Below are positions 45,725 to 55,677 of a stretch of 64,000 bases of DNA, piece after piece. Numbering within the stretch: the stretch's first letter is position 1; every line of letters begins with the position of its first letter. The position numbers and the translations under genes were made by a program. The DNA lies in NCBI GenBank assembly GCA_035260545.1, contig DATFUZ010000040.1:1-64000 (forward strand), written 5' to 3'. This stretch comes from DATDDB01 sp035260545. GTDB taxonomy: Bacteria > Pseudomonadota > Gammaproteobacteria > Burkholderiales > Gallionellaceae. The notes under the pieces are model-generated. The model made no database searches and was not told the origin of the DNA. It was given only the letters and a program-made list of their open reading frames with translations.

Positions 45725-47379
45725 CATTGGGGCTTCTTCTCCTCGGGCGGCGCGAGCCAGTTGAACCTGACCAGTTCGTAGTCTTCGCCCTCGGCTTCGA
45801 GGCTGGTGAGTTCGACGGTGCGGCTTTTTTCACCAAGCATGATCTCAAGCAGCTTGCCTTCGCTATAGGTGCCGGTTTCGAGCACCATGGTGGCGTGGAG
45901 GTAGGAATTCTGCGCGTCCGGCAGGAGGATGGCCGGGTAGTAGTCGTATTTGAAGGAGCCGGAGCTGGTTTCCCAGTTTTCGATGCGCTCGGCGCCCTTG
46001 CCGAGGACGCGCAGCCAGACGGCAAGGGATTTCTTGCCAAGGATTTCGATGCCGACGCGCACGGCGTGCTGCTTTTCGGTATGCAGGCGGCGGATGACGC
46101 CCACCCACCATGCTTGAGCGTTGTGCGCCCTGATCCCGAGCAGACAGCCGATCTTGACCCAGGCGCCGGTCCCCTTGGGGATGAGCCCGCCCACGCCGCT
46201 GGCGCTCGCATCGACGACGGTCCAGGTTTCGGGAACGTAGGGGGGCTCTTCCTCCTTGACGATGCCGAAGTCCGCACGCGAGGCGACTGCGGCCGCCTCT
46301 TCTTTGGACAGGCCGCTGGCCTGATCGAGATCCACCCGCGGCACCAGGCCGATGATGGCGCGGAAGCCGTGGGCGACGTCTACGCTGGCGCGTATGCCCA
46401 TGCGCTCGACGGCGCGGCGCGGGTGGTATTTGTTCCAGTACACCAGCAGGTGCTTGAGCACGGTAAGCTTGCCCCGGGGGGTGAATTCGCTGCCAAAGCG
46501 GCGCTCTTCGTCTATGGCGCCGCGCTCGTGCTCATGAATGATTTCCGAAATCCGGGGCAGCGCGCGCAGCGGGGTGAAGAAGCGCATGGTGGGGGTGGGC
46601 GCGATAGTGTCGTCCACCGGCCGGGGCGGGCCGGGGTTGGCGAGGTCTATCCAGTATTCGCTGGTGACGTCCGGTGCGGCGCTTATGTCGAAGAAGCTGA
46701 CCATGCGCGCGGCAATGCGGAAGGCGACCTCTATCTGGTCCGGCGCCAGGTTGCCCGGCGAGGATGCGTAGAAGACCAGGATACGCAGCAGCTCATGCTG
46801 CACGCTGGTGTGGACGGCATGACCATGGTACGCAAACAGGTTGGTGTGCGCATATTGACCGGCTTCGGCGTCGGTATAGCACTGGTAAAGCCGCGACCAG
46901 GTGTCATTTCCTACATCGAGGTAGCGCATGAGTTCGAGCTTCGTCTGCTCGGCGAGTGCGCGCATCAGGCGCACGCTGAGCAGGGGCAGCAGTTCGTGAA
47001 GCTGGTAAGGCAGCAGTTCTTCGCGCTTGCAGCCGGCGAGACATTCCGCATAGGCGCGCGCCAGGTCGCCCGCATGGGCATGCAGGTTCTTCCACAGGTG
47101 CGTGCCCTGGAAATCCTGCAGGTGCGGCTCGGCGAGGTATTGCTTCAGCAGATCTGCCTGTATGGGCCGGGCGGTCTCGTCCAGCAGCTTGATGAGGGCA
47201 ATGCGCGGCTCGGCGCCGAACGTGGGCGTGGCGGTGATGGATTGCAGCCAGGCGGTGATTTCTTCCAGCGCCTTGAAGGGATCGTCCGCGGGTAATTCGG
47301 CCAGCAGTTTCCCGGCCTCCGCCATGTTGTACATGGGGTGGTCGATTTTTCCGGCATGCCTGACCAGCCAGGAGAACAT
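45724..47379 (-). CDS. Large PilZ-type (c-di-GMP receptor-like) protein
   Basis: 551 residues from the ATG at 47379; the frame continues upstream without sense. The first 330 residues are helical and lack a signal peptide. The C-terminal third has beta-rich PilZ-like segments: RRAVERMGIRASVDVAHGFRAIIGLV near 330 and WTVVDASASGVGGLIPKGTGAWVKIGCLLGIR near 410, where DxSxxG is the PilZ signature; the arginine motif RxxxR may be RRAVER. It is likely a cytosolic c-di-GMP-responsive protein. I recognise the type from related betaproteobacteria but not a characterised homologue. Confidence 0.65.
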   Translation of the reverse strand: MFSWLVRHAGKIDHPMYNMAEAGKLLAELPADDPFKALEEITAWLQSITATPTFGAEPRIALIKLLDETARPIQADLLKQYLAEPHLQDFQGTHLWKNLHAHAGDLARAYAECLAGCKREELLPYQLHELLPLLSVRLMRALAEQTKLELMRYLDVGNDTWSRLYQCYTDAEAGQYAHTNLFAYHGHAVHTSVQHELLRILVFYASSPGNLAPDQIEVAFRIAARMVSFFDISAAPDVTSEYWIDLANPGPPRPVDDTIAPTPTMRFFTPLRALPRISEIIHEHERGAIDEERRFGSEFTPRGKLTVLKHLLVYWNKYHPRRAVERMGIRASVDVAHGFRAIIGLVPRVDLDQASGLSKEEAAAVASRADFGIVKEEEPPYVPETWTVVDASASGVGGLIPKGTGAWVKIGCLLGIRAHNAQAWWVGVIRRLHTEKQHAVRVGIEILGKKSLAVWLRVLGKGAERIENWETSSGSFKYDYYPAILLPDAQNSYLHATMVLETGTYSEGKLLEIMLGEKSRTVELTSLEAEGEDYELVRFNWLAPPEEKKPQ

Positions 47380-47866
47380 TATGCTTTCACTTTCCGGTAT
47401 CCCTTGCCTTGTTTTCCGGGAGAAGTGTAGCGCATTACACCCGCGCGTTCGAGCGCCGAAAGCACAGGAGGATTCGGCGCGGCGTCGGCCGCGCCGGCCC
47501 GCCCGGGGAAGGACGCTTCCCGCTCGCGCAATGCGCTTGACACGGCCACGGACTTGCGGTTTGATTGCACAACGGAAGCGCAGCCTTCGCGCCCTTCCGA
47601 AGCCGTCGATAATCCGAATCGCAATAACCTTCCAGAGAGAAGGTGTGCAACAATTGCCAGTCAGCAGGTGGGCCGGCCCCACGAGGGGGTGGACAAGCTG
47701 CCGCTCGCCGGCGAACGCTGGGGGAGAGCAAGTTTGAATACTGAGGAACGGCTGGCAGGATTGGCGGCCCGTCATCGCGCCGCGCGTCAGGAACAGCCGG
47801 CGCTTCGGCATCGCTTTCGCTGCTCCTGCGCACCTGATTTTCACCAGCCATGGTAAGGCGCCTGCC
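47380..47866. other. 487-bp intergenic region, divergent genes
   Basis: This stretch separates the PilZ-like gene (minus) from the hybrid kinase (plus) and must hold both promoters, though I cannot fix either. Open frames here have no family resemblance. GCCATGGTAAG is repeated 17 bases apart just before the kinase start; the first ATG there reaches a stop after six codons. Confidence 0.6.
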
Positions 47867-49708
47867 ATGGTAAGACGCAAGACCTCCTATTACGTCAACA
47901 TTCTGTTGATTGCGCTGGAACTGCCGCTCATCGCCTACGCAAGCCACGTGGCGCGCGGGCTGGTGCCTTCCGCGATCGGCCAGTACCTCGCGCTGGATAT
48001 TCTGTACTGCCTGCCGGTCATCCAGGCGGCGCGCCTCGCCGCGATCCGCGCGACGGCCGGCCTGCGCTCACCGACCGCCGCCATTGTCGGAATCACCGCG
48101 GCCCTCGCCTGCAGTGTGACCGAGCTTGCCACGGCCTGGCCCGACTTTCCCGTAGAGGCGTTCCTGCTCAATACATACAGCCGCGGCATCGTATTTACGG
48201 TGATCACCAGCGTGCTGGCGAAACTCTGGCGCGAGCGGAAACATGCCCGGCGCTTCCGCACGCTCGCGGCGGGCACGTCGGAGGGGGTCGCGGTGACGGC
48301 GAATGGCATGCTGGTGGATGTCAACGACCAACTGGCGCGTATGCTGGGGTACGGACGAAGGGAGATGCTAGGGCAAGCGATCGAGGATTTCGTGCCCGGC
48401 CCGCAGCGGGCCCGTGTATCGGCCGCAGACGCGGATAGCCATATCGAGCATGACATGGTGCGCAAGGACGGCTCGCGCATGATCGTGGAAGCGCGCACCC
48501 AGCTCGTCAACGATGGCGAGGAAGACTTCACGGTGTCGGCGATCCGCGACATCACCGAACGCAGACGGTACGAGAAAGAACTGATCTCGGCCAAGGCCGA
48601 GGCCGAACGTGCGAACGCGGAGAAGTCACGCTTCCTCGCGGCGGCAAGCCATGACTTGCGCCAGCCGCTCACCGCCCTGTCGCTGTATACGGGAGTGCTG
48701 GAGGACAGGCTTGATGCGGAGAACCTGACCATCGTCACGAAGATGGCGGAGTGCGTTGCGGGCCTGAGCGACCTGCTCACCAAGCTGCTCGATCTGTCCA
48801 AGCTCGATGCGGCAGTCGAGGCGCCGCATGTGCGGGACTTCGCGGTGGACGACATCCTGGATGCCTTGCTTGTCGCGCACGACCCGGAGGCTGAATTGAA
48901 AGGCCTCAAGCTCAGGCGCGTCCGCTCCGGTCTGATTGCCCGGACAGACCCGGTGCTCTTCCAGCGTATCCTCGGCAACCTGCTCTCCAACGCGATCCGC
49001 TACACCACGCATGGCGGCGTGCTGATCGGCTCGCGCCGGCGGCAGGGTAAGGCGTGGATTGAGTTCTGGGACACCGGCATCGGCATTGCGCCCGACAAGA
49101 CCAAAGAGATCTTCGAGCCGTTCCGGCAGCTCAACGACGATGCGCGCACGCGCGGCAGCGGCCTCGGACTGGCGATCGTCGCGGGGACCGCGAGGCTGCT
49201 CGGACTGAAGATACGCGTGCAGTCCCGGCCCGGGCGAGGCTCGATGTTCGCCGTGGAAATTCCGCGTGGAACGCAGGCTGGTGCGACGGTGTCCGCGGCG
49301 CCTGCCGATCACATATCGGGCCTGCGCGTTGCGCTCGTGGACGACAACCCGATGGCCCTGAACGCGCTTGCCTGCGCCATGGAAAATGTGGGGCACGAAG
49401 TTGTGACTGCGATTAACGGACACACGCTGCTGGCGCAGCTTGGGACTGCGCGCCCGGACATATTGGTCTGCGACTATCGCCTGGCCGGCGCGGAAACGGG
49501 ATATGAGGTGATCACCGCGACCCGGACGGCGTTTGGCGAGGCGCTTCCCGCCATCATTCTCACAGGCGATACCGATCCGGAGCTCATGCGCAGCATGGCG
49601 GGAAAGGGCATAGACGTGCAGTACAAGCCGGTGATCTTCAAGGATCTGCAGGCGCACATTGAACGGCTGCTTGGCGGCGGTACTGCTGCCGCGGCCGAAT
49701 CTGCATGA
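47867..49708 (+). CDS. Hybrid sensor histidine kinase with PAS and receiver domains
   Basis: 613 residues. Three or four N-terminal membrane helices (8-120) precede a PAS domain (about 130-235), HisKA with the phospho-His in AAASHDLRQPLTALSLYT (near 255), an ATPase with NLLSNAIRYT, DTGIGIAPD and GSGLGLAIV, and a C-terminal receiver (about 485-600) with VDDNP and the phospho-acceptor in ILVCDYRLAG. There is no output domain or partner regulator next door, so phosphate probably passes to a response regulator elsewhere. HDLRQPL in the H-box is typical of the HPK family seen in RavS/BphP-like kinases. Confidence 0.9.
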   Translation: MVRRKTSYYVNILLIALELPLIAYASHVARGLVPSAIGQYLALDILYCLPVIQAARLAAIRATAGLRSPTAAIVGITAALACSVTELATAWPDFPVEAFLLNTYSRGIVFTVITSVLAKLWRERKHARRFRTLAAGTSEGVAVTANGMLVDVNDQLARMLGYGRREMLGQAIEDFVPGPQRARVSAADADSHIEHDMVRKDGSRMIVEARTQLVNDGEEDFTVSAIRDITERRRYEKELISAKAEAERANAEKSRFLAAASHDLRQPLTALSLYTGVLEDRLDAENLTIVTKMAECVAGLSDLLTKLLDLSKLDAAVEAPHVRDFAVDDILDALLVAHDPEAELKGLKLRRVRSGLIARTDPVLFQRILGNLLSNAIRYTTHGGVLIGSRRRQGKAWIEFWDTGIGIAPDKTKEIFEPFRQLNDDARTRGSGLGLAIVAGTARLLGLKIRVQSRPGRGSMFAVEIPRGTQAGATVSAAPADHISGLRVALVDDNPMALNALACAMENVGHEVVTAINGHTLLAQLGTARPDILVCDYRLAGAETGYEVITATRTAFGEALPAIILTGDTDPELMRSMAGKGIDVQYKPVIFKDLQAHIERLLGGGTAAAAESA

Positions 49709-49859
49709 GAGTCCGATTGACTTCCGGTTGCCGCCGGAAGGTGCGGCCCGGGTAAAATGCTTGCTTCCCACGGCGCCCGCCTGAGCGGGACGCCGGCGTC
49801 CTGCCGCTCGGCACGGCTCGCGGCAGGCGCAACACGAACGAATCAGGAGACAGCCAGAC

Positions 49860-50777
49860 ATGAATACCTCTCGCAAGCCGCGTGTGGGCCTTGCGCTGGG
49901 CAGCGGCTCGGCGCGGGGCTGGGCACATGTGGGTGTGATACGCGCACTGGAGGAGGCAGGCATCGCGCCGGACCTGGTGTGCGGCACTTCCATAGGCGCG
50001 CTGGTAGGCGCCGCATACGCGGCCGGCGAGATCGCCGCCTTTGAGCACTGGGTGCGCAGGCTGGGGGTGAAGGACGTGCTCTCCTTCCTCGATGTCGGCC
50101 TGAGCGGCGGGATGATCAAGGGCGAGCGTCTGACGGAGTTCTTCCGCACCAATTTCATCGACCGCCCGGTGGAGGCCCTGCCCAAGCCCTTTGCCGCGGT
50201 GGCCACGGCGCTGCGCACGGGGACGGAGGTGTGGCTGCGCGAGGGTTCGACGGTGAACGCGATACGCGCCTCCATCGCCCTGCCGGCGCTATTCGCGCCG
50301 GTGGCCCATGAAGGCCGGCTGCTGGTGGACGGCGGACTGACCAACCCGGTGCCGGTATCTCTGGCACGCGCAATGGGGGCGGACATCGTAATCGCGGTAG
50401 ATCTGAGTTCGGATGTTCTGGGCCGCCATTTCCGCGGTTCGCCGGAGGAGCCGGAAACAGAGGCCGTCCAGGCCAGCCAGTGGCACCAGATGCTGCTGGC
50501 AAAACTGGGCGCGCTGTTTCCCAAGCGCCCGGATGATACGCCACCGGCACCGTCGGTGATCGATGTGGTGGCGACCAGCATAGACATCATGCAGGTGCGC
50601 ATCAGCCGGGCGCGCATGGCGGGCGATCCGCCTGACGTGGTGGTGGCACCGCGCGTGGCCCACCTCGGCCTGCTCGATTTTCATCGCGCGGATGTGGCGA
50701 TAGATGAGGGCCGCCGCGCAGCGGAGGCCGCCCTGCCCAATCTGAACGCGCTCTTCGGCCAACTCAGGCAGACATAG
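49860..50777 (+). CDS. Patatin-like phospholipase (RssA-like)
   Basis: 305 residues. The oxyanion motif GLALGSGSARGWAHVG, the serine motif GTSIGAL (GxSxG) and the Asp of DGGLTNPVPV make the Ser-Asp catalytic dyad. The C-terminal third is helical. It is a cytosolic or membrane-associated lipid hydrolase of the RssA type. Flanking genes do not suggest a specific substrate. Confidence 0.92.
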   Translation: MNTSRKPRVGLALGSGSARGWAHVGVIRALEEAGIAPDLVCGTSIGALVGAAYAAGEIAAFEHWVRRLGVKDVLSFLDVGLSGGMIKGERLTEFFRTNFIDRPVEALPKPFAAVATALRTGTEVWLREGSTVNAIRASIALPALFAPVAHEGRLLVDGGLTNPVPVSLARAMGADIVIAVDLSSDVLGRHFRGSPEEPETEAVQASQWHQMLLAKLGALFPKRPDDTPPAPSVIDVVATSIDIMQVRISRARMAGDPPDVVVAPRVAHLGLLDFHRADVAIDEGRRAAEAALPNLNALFGQLRQT

Positions 50778-51007
50778 CGGCACGCAGCTTCCCCACTTGC
50801 TCATTCCCGCAAGCTCCTGCAATTCATACCTACCTGTCCGCTCCACGCGGATTGAATGAACGGCGGCGGCAAAATCGCCTTAACCCCTTTTCGAATTCTC
50901 CTGCGTTCAAGCATGCATGGGGCCGACCGAAGGCGCCCCGCAAACCGGATGGCATCGTGGATGACTGCCACATGCCGATATTTAAACGTATGGATAAGGA
51001 GAAGAAT

Positions 51008-52648
51008 ATGCGCACTTTTCATGTGTCGGGCCTGGCGGTCCTTGCGTGGCTGCTGTCTTGCACGGGCGCCCACGCCGCCCCGGCCGCCCCCATCACCGAC
51101 GTGCTGCTCTACCCCGGCGGCGCGACGATCACCCGCACGGTGCAAGTGCGTCCCGGCATGACGCAGGCCGTGATCGACGGACTGCCGGCCGCTTTCGACA
51201 TGCAGTCGCTGCACGCGGAAGCAAGCAGCGGCGTGCGCGTGGGCGAGATCGTGAACACGGATGTGGCGGGCACGCATCCGGTGAATCCCGATGAGGCCCG
51301 CCTGGATGCGCGGATCACCGCGCTACAGGACCAGCAGGATGCGCTGGATGCGCAGGCCAAGTCCTCGCAGATGGAACTGGATTACCTGACCAGGCTGATG
51401 TCGGTCGGCGTGGCTCCGGACGACAGGCGCGACCGTCCCGCGCGCATGATGGACCCCCGGACGCTGACCGGCCTGGCGGAAGCGATGCACACGGCGGCGG
51501 CCAAATCGCTGGCGCGGATGCAGGCGCTTTCAGTGCAGAAGCGGGAGATCGGCAAGCGCGTGGACGCCCTGCAGCGCGACCTGGACCGGCTGCGCACCGC
51601 CGGCACGGACACGCGCACCCTGACCGTGAATTTCGCCGCGCAGCGCGCCGGCACGTTGCGCATCTCATACGAGGTGAGCAATGCGGGCTGGCGTCCGGCC
51701 TACCGCGCGAGCCTGAATTCGGAGGCCTCCAAAGTGAAACTGGAGCGGGATGCGATCATCTCGCAGCAGACCGGCGAGGACTGGCATGACGTGCGCCTCA
51801 CGCTTTCCACCAGCCAGCCGCGCCAGGCCACGCGCGGCCAGGAGCCCCAGCCGTGGCTGCTGTCCTATGTGGCGCAGGTATTCAGGGAGGCCTTCCGTCG
51901 CGCGCCCGTGGCAATGGAGGCCGCCCCCATGCCTTCCGCGGCAATCACGAACCAGGGCGTGATCGCCGACAAGGCGCTGAGCAAGCCCGCGGCCGCACCC
52001 TATGCGCCGCCGACATTCGAGACGCAGGGCGTATTTGCCAATACCTACGAAGTCCCCGCGCGCACCAGCCTGGCTTCCGACGGGCGCGAGGTGTCGGTCG
52101 AGCTGACGCGGCACGATCTGGCCGTAAAGCAGTATTTCCAGGTGACGCCGCGGGCGGAAGCAGCCGCTTACGTCACGGCGGAAGCCAACATGCCGCAAGG
52201 CGACTGGCCGCAGGGCGCGATCCAGCTTTTCCGCAACGGCAGCTACGTCGGACGCGGAACGTGGAATCCGCAGGACACGGATAAACTGGTATTGGGCTTC
52301 GGCCGCGACGACAAGATCCGTGTGTCGGTGAAGCCGCTGAAGGCCGATTCCAGTTCATCCGGCATTCTCAGCAAGCGCCGCCACCGCAAGATCGCCACGC
52401 TATTCAGCTTCGTGAACCGCCATCAGCGGCCGGTAACGCTCCAGGTATTGGAAGCCTCGCCCGTCTCCACCTCCGACGAAGTGGAGGTGAACACCGATTT
52501 CATTCCCCAGCCCTCGCATGAGAACTGGCAGGACAAGCGCGGGGTGATGGAGTGGAATGTGGAGATTGCGCCTCGGGGAATGGCGAAGATCAAAACGGCG
52601 TACGACATCGCCTACCCCGAGACCGGCCAACTGGCGGACCAGCGCTAG
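51008..52648 (+). CDS. DUF4139/MuiA-family secreted protein
   Basis: 546 residues from the ATG at 51008 after AAGGAG; the frame opens earlier without a signal. A signal peptide (LAVLAWLLSCTGAHA) leads to an N-terminal DUF4140 part (ITDVLLYPGGATITRTVQV), a coiled coil (about 85-195), and the beta-rich DUF4139 part with ISYEVSNAGWRPAYRASLN and DWHDVRLTLSTSQPR. This is the layout of mucoidy-inhibitor MuiA proteins, of unknown biochemistry. The protein is periplasmic or surface located. Confidence 0.85.
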   Translation: MRTFHVSGLAVLAWLLSCTGAHAAPAAPITDVLLYPGGATITRTVQVRPGMTQAVIDGLPAAFDMQSLHAEASSGVRVGEIVNTDVAGTHPVNPDEARLDARITALQDQQDALDAQAKSSQMELDYLTRLMSVGVAPDDRRDRPARMMDPRTLTGLAEAMHTAAAKSLARMQALSVQKREIGKRVDALQRDLDRLRTAGTDTRTLTVNFAAQRAGTLRISYEVSNAGWRPAYRASLNSEASKVKLERDAIISQQTGEDWHDVRLTLSTSQPRQATRGQEPQPWLLSYVAQVFREAFRRAPVAMEAAPMPSAAITNQGVIADKALSKPAAAPYAPPTFETQGVFANTYEVPARTSLASDGREVSVELTRHDLAVKQYFQVTPRAEAAAYVTAEANMPQGDWPQGAIQLFRNGSYVGRGTWNPQDTDKLVLGFGRDDKIRVSVKPLKADSSSSGILSKRRHRKIATLFSFVNRHQRPVTLQVLEASPVSTSDEVEVNTDFIPQPSHENWQDKRGVMEWNVEIAPRGMAKIKTAYDIAYPETGQLADQR

Positions 52649-52663
52649 GCGCTGTGCTCCGCG

Positions 52664-54388
52664 TCAGTAGCCGAGGGCCAAGCCGGTGTGGCGCCGGGTG
52701 TCGTTGGCGCCGTAATAGCGGTCGTGGTCCACCGGCTTGCACTTGAGGCAAGGTGTGCCGATGAGGATGGCGGCGACGTGGTTGGCGGGCTGGGGCGGGC
52801 CGAATTTCTGGCCCCAACTCTCAAGTTTCTTCCGCACGGCGTCGCTGACCGCGCCGGGCTCCAGGTTGGTGTAGTCCGGCTGCCATTGCTGATGGAAGCG
52901 CGGGGCATCGACCGCCTGCTGGATGTCCATGCCGTAGTCGACGACATTGAGTATGGTGAGCAGCACCACGGTGATGATGCGGCTGCCGCCCGGCGTGCCC
53001 AACACCATCAGCGGTTTTCCGGCCTTGGTGACGATGGTGGGCGTCATGGAACTGAGGGGGCGCTTGCCGGGTGCGATGGCGTTCGCCTCGCCCTGGACCA
53101 GGCCGAACTGGTTGGGCACGCCGACCTTGCTGGTGAAGTCGTCCATTTCGTCATTGAGCAGCACGCCGGTGCCAGGCACCGTGACCTTGGCGCCGAACCA
53201 GTCGTTCAGGGTGTAGGTGACGGAGACCGCGTTGCCCTGGCTGTCCACAATGGAAAAGTGGGTGGTGTTCATGCCTTCGTGGGGTGCGACGCCGGGTCTG
53301 AGCGCAGCGGAGTCGCCCGCGCGGTGCGGCTCGATGACCGCGCGAATCTGCGCGGCATACTGCTTGCTGGTCAGATGGGCGACGGGGTTATGCACAAAGG
53401 CAGGGTCGCCCAGATAGCTGTTGCGGTCGACATAGGCGTGGCGCATGGCCTCGATCTGGTACTGCATGGCCTGGGCGCTGCGGTAACCGAGCTTTTTCAG
53501 CGGATAGCCTTCGAGTATGTTGAGCATCTCGCACAAGGTGACGCCGCCGGAACTGGGCGGCGGCGCAGACACAATCCCGTAGCCGCGATAAGTGCATTCC
53601 ACGGGCTTTAGTTCGCGCGCGCGATACTGATCGAGGTCGGTCTGGGTGATGATGCCGCCGCCATGGCGCATGGCGGCCGCAATGGCCGTGCCGACGCTGC
53701 CTTGATAGAAACCCGCTGCGCCGTGCGCGCTGATCAGGCTGAGGGTGCGCGCCAGGTCGGGCTGCACCAACCTGTCGCCCACCTGATAAGGCTGGCCGTG
53801 GTTGAGGAAAATCGCCGCGCTGGGCGGGTCCTGGCGGAATTTTTCGGTGGCCGTGGCAAGCAGATCCACATCGCCCTGGCGCAGCACGAAGCCCTCCCGC
53901 GCATACTTGATGGCCGGCGCGATAAGCTCAGCGCGCGGGAGGACGCCGTATTTCTCGCGCGCCAGCTCCAGTCCCGCGACCGTGCCCGGCACGCCCACGG
54001 ATAGGTAGCCGTCGGTGCTCGCGCCGGGCCGCACGTTGCCGTCCTTGTCCAGGTACATGTCACGGCGGGCGGCCAGCGGAGCTTTTTCGCGAAAGTCGAT
54101 GAAGGTCTTGCGGCCGTCGGCGAACACAATGGTCATGAACCCGCCGCCACCCAGGTTGCCCGCCGCGGGATAGACCGCCGCCAGCGCATAACCCACGGCC
54201 ACGGCCGCATCCACGGCATTACCGCCTTTCTTCAATACAGCGACGCCGGCGTCGGTGGCCAGGCGCTGGGCTGTGACCACCATGCCGTGGCGCGCGGCGA
54301 CCGGCGGGCGCGAGGCGGCCTGCGCCTGCGCTAGGCCGCCGGCGAACACGGCGGCAAGCAGGATAACGGAGAAGGTCTTGCGGATCAT
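52664..54388 (-). CDS. ggt: Gamma-glutamyltranspeptidase
   Basis: 574 residues from the ATG at 54388. A signal peptide (LLAAVFAGGLAQAQA) sends it to the periplasm. The precursor cleaves itself before the nucleophile Thr in GMNTTHFSIVDSQGNAVSVTYTLN, giving large and small subunits. GGGGFMTIVFADG, RAPMAA-like REKAPLAAR and LNDEMDDF, PLSSMTPTIV and GTPGGSRI are all family motifs. It removes the gamma-glutamyl group from glutathione and related peptides. Confidence 0.96.
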   Translation of the reverse strand: MIRKTFSVILLAAVFAGGLAQAQAASRPPVAARHGMVVTAQRLATDAGVAVLKKGGNAVDAAVAVGYALAAVYPAAGNLGGGGFMTIVFADGRKTFIDFREKAPLAARRDMYLDKDGNVRPGASTDGYLSVGVPGTVAGLELAREKYGVLPRAELIAPAIKYAREGFVLRQGDVDLLATATEKFRQDPPSAAIFLNHGQPYQVGDRLVQPDLARTLSLISAHGAAGFYQGSVGTAIAAAMRHGGGIITQTDLDQYRARELKPVECTYRGYGIVSAPPPSSGGVTLCEMLNILEGYPLKKLGYRSAQAMQYQIEAMRHAYVDRNSYLGDPAFVHNPVAHLTSKQYAAQIRAVIEPHRAGDSAALRPGVAPHEGMNTTHFSIVDSQGNAVSVTYTLNDWFGAKVTVPGTGVLLNDEMDDFTSKVGVPNQFGLVQGEANAIAPGKRPLSSMTPTIVTKAGKPLMVLGTPGGSRIITVVLLTILNVVDYGMDIQQAVDAPRFHQQWQPDYTNLEPGAVSDAVRKKLESWGQKFGPPQPANHVAAILIGTPCLKCKPVDHDRYYGANDTRRHTGLALGY

Positions 54389-54423
54389 GGCGCTGGCCTC
54401 ATTGTGGGTTGAACAGCGCGGCT

Positions 54424-55071
54424 TCATTGCCGGGACGAGGCCTTCTTGCCGCGCAGGATCTGCGCTTTCAGCGCCATCGCGTTGCGACACGCGGGATCAT
54501 CGTTGCCGTACTTGCACGGCGTTTTCCGGTTCAGCACGCGCAGCGCGGCGTCGGGATCGGCTTTCACGCCGATGCCGCGGGCTAGATGCAGGGCATACAT
54601 GGTGCAGCCCCAGGGTTCGTCCAGCGCGCAGGTCTTCTTGTAGGTGCGCACGGCGCAGCGCTGAACGGCGTCATCCTTGGGCGCGGCGGCGGACATGCCC
54701 GCGGCATGGTTGGTACAGCCGGAAGTCACGCCCAGCTTGCATGCGCGCTGGAACAGCGCCTCCGAAGTCTGGGTCTTGCCCCCGCCCTGCTGCACCGCAT
54801 AGGCCAGCCAGTAGCAGGAGCCGCCCTTGCCCGCCTTGCACTTCATCAGGCAGATCCCCGGCGTGATCTTGCAACTGTCGCCCATCAGGTAGTCGCTGGT
54901 CTGGCGTTTCGGGATCAGGGTGTCGGGGCAGCGCTCGGCGTCCTTGAGCCAGCGCTTCTCCATGGCGACCTCGGCGTCGATCTGCGCAATGGCGGGCGTC
55001 GGATTGACTGCAAGCGCAATGCGGGGCAGCAGCAGCGAAGTGAGCAGCAGCAAGGAAATGAGAACGCGCAT
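54424..55071 (-). CDS. Cysteine-rich Sel1-like periplasmic protein
   Basis: 215 residues from the ATG at 55071 (MRVLISLLLLTSLLLPRIALA, a signal peptide). About 14 cysteines lie in repeats such as CKAGKGGSCYWLAYAVQQGGGKTQTSEALFQRACKLGVTSGC and CALDEPWGCTMYALHLARGIGVKADPDAAL. These look like Sel1/TPR-like repeats with internal disulfides, as in the Helicobacter cysteine-rich protein family. The function is unknown. It lies upstream of ggt on the same strand and 35 bp away. Confidence 0.7.
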   Translation of the reverse strand: MRVLISLLLLTSLLLPRIALAVNPTPAIAQIDAEVAMEKRWLKDAERCPDTLIPKRQTSDYLMGDSCKITPGICLMKCKAGKGGSCYWLAYAVQQGGGKTQTSEALFQRACKLGVTSGCTNHAAGMSAAAPKDDAVQRCAVRTYKKTCALDEPWGCTMYALHLARGIGVKADPDAALRVLNRKTPCKYGNDDPACRNAMALKAQILRGKKASSRQ

Positions 55072-55146
55072 GTCTTGGATCCACGGAATGAGGGAGGATA
55101 GGCCAGCGGCCAAAGGGCTACATTCTGGTTGAAAACGCGCAGCCGC

Positions 55147-55572
55147 TCAACCCTGCTCGCCCCATGCGGTCACCACCAGCCGCCGGCTGCCGCCATAATC
55201 GCGATGTTCGCAAAGATATATCCCCTGCCAGACGCCCAGGCAGAGGCGGCCATGGGCGACGGGGATGGTGAGGCTGGCGCCCAGCAGGCTGGCCTTCAGA
55301 TGCGCCGGGAGGTCGTCCGGCCCCTCGTCCTGGTGACGGTAATAAGGCTCGTCCTCCCGCACGGTATGATTGAACCAGTTCTCGAAATCCTGGCGCACCG
55401 TGGGGTCCGCGTTTTCGTTGAGGGTGAGCGAGGCGGAGGTGTGCTGGATGAAGACGTTGAGCATGCCGACCTTGAACTCGCGCAGCTCCGGCAGGGCGCG
55501 CAGGATCTCCTCGGTGACGAGATGAAAGCCGCGCGGCCGCGCCTGCAGGGTGATTTCTCTCTGTATCCACAT
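55147..55572 (-). CDS. YjbQ/UPF0047-family protein
   Basis: 141 residues. The UPF0047 core is obvious: LNVFIQHTSASLTLNENADPTVRQDFENWFNHTV, HLKASLLGASLTIPVAHGRLCLGVWQGIYLCEHRD. The conserved His and Asp residues bind a metal. Members show weak thiamine phosphate synthase activity in E. coli; their real role is unclear. It is divergent from the flavoprotein gene. Confidence 0.92.
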   Translation of the reverse strand: MWIQREITLQARPRGFHLVTEEILRALPELREFKVGMLNVFIQHTSASLTLNENADPTVRQDFENWFNHTVREDEPYYRHQDEGPDDLPAHLKASLLGASLTIPVAHGRLCLGVWQGIYLCEHRDYGGSRRLVVTAWGEQG

Positions 55573-55677
55573 GGAAATGGCCGGATTGTTGCGGGTGAGC
55601 CTGAAGTGTACCGAAATTTCATTCCGGCTGGCGCGGGACGCTGAACTATCATCTTCAGTACGGGTAGAATAGCGCCC

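Noticed and set aside
45685..45730. Tandem 17-bp repeat as a CRISPR-like array or iteron
   Set aside because: There are only two units with no spacers, and no replication or Cas genes nearby.
47554..47856. 100-codon open frame upstream of the hybrid kinase
   Set aside because: It contains generic repeat-like stretches, no ribosome site and no family match, so I treat the region as intergenic.
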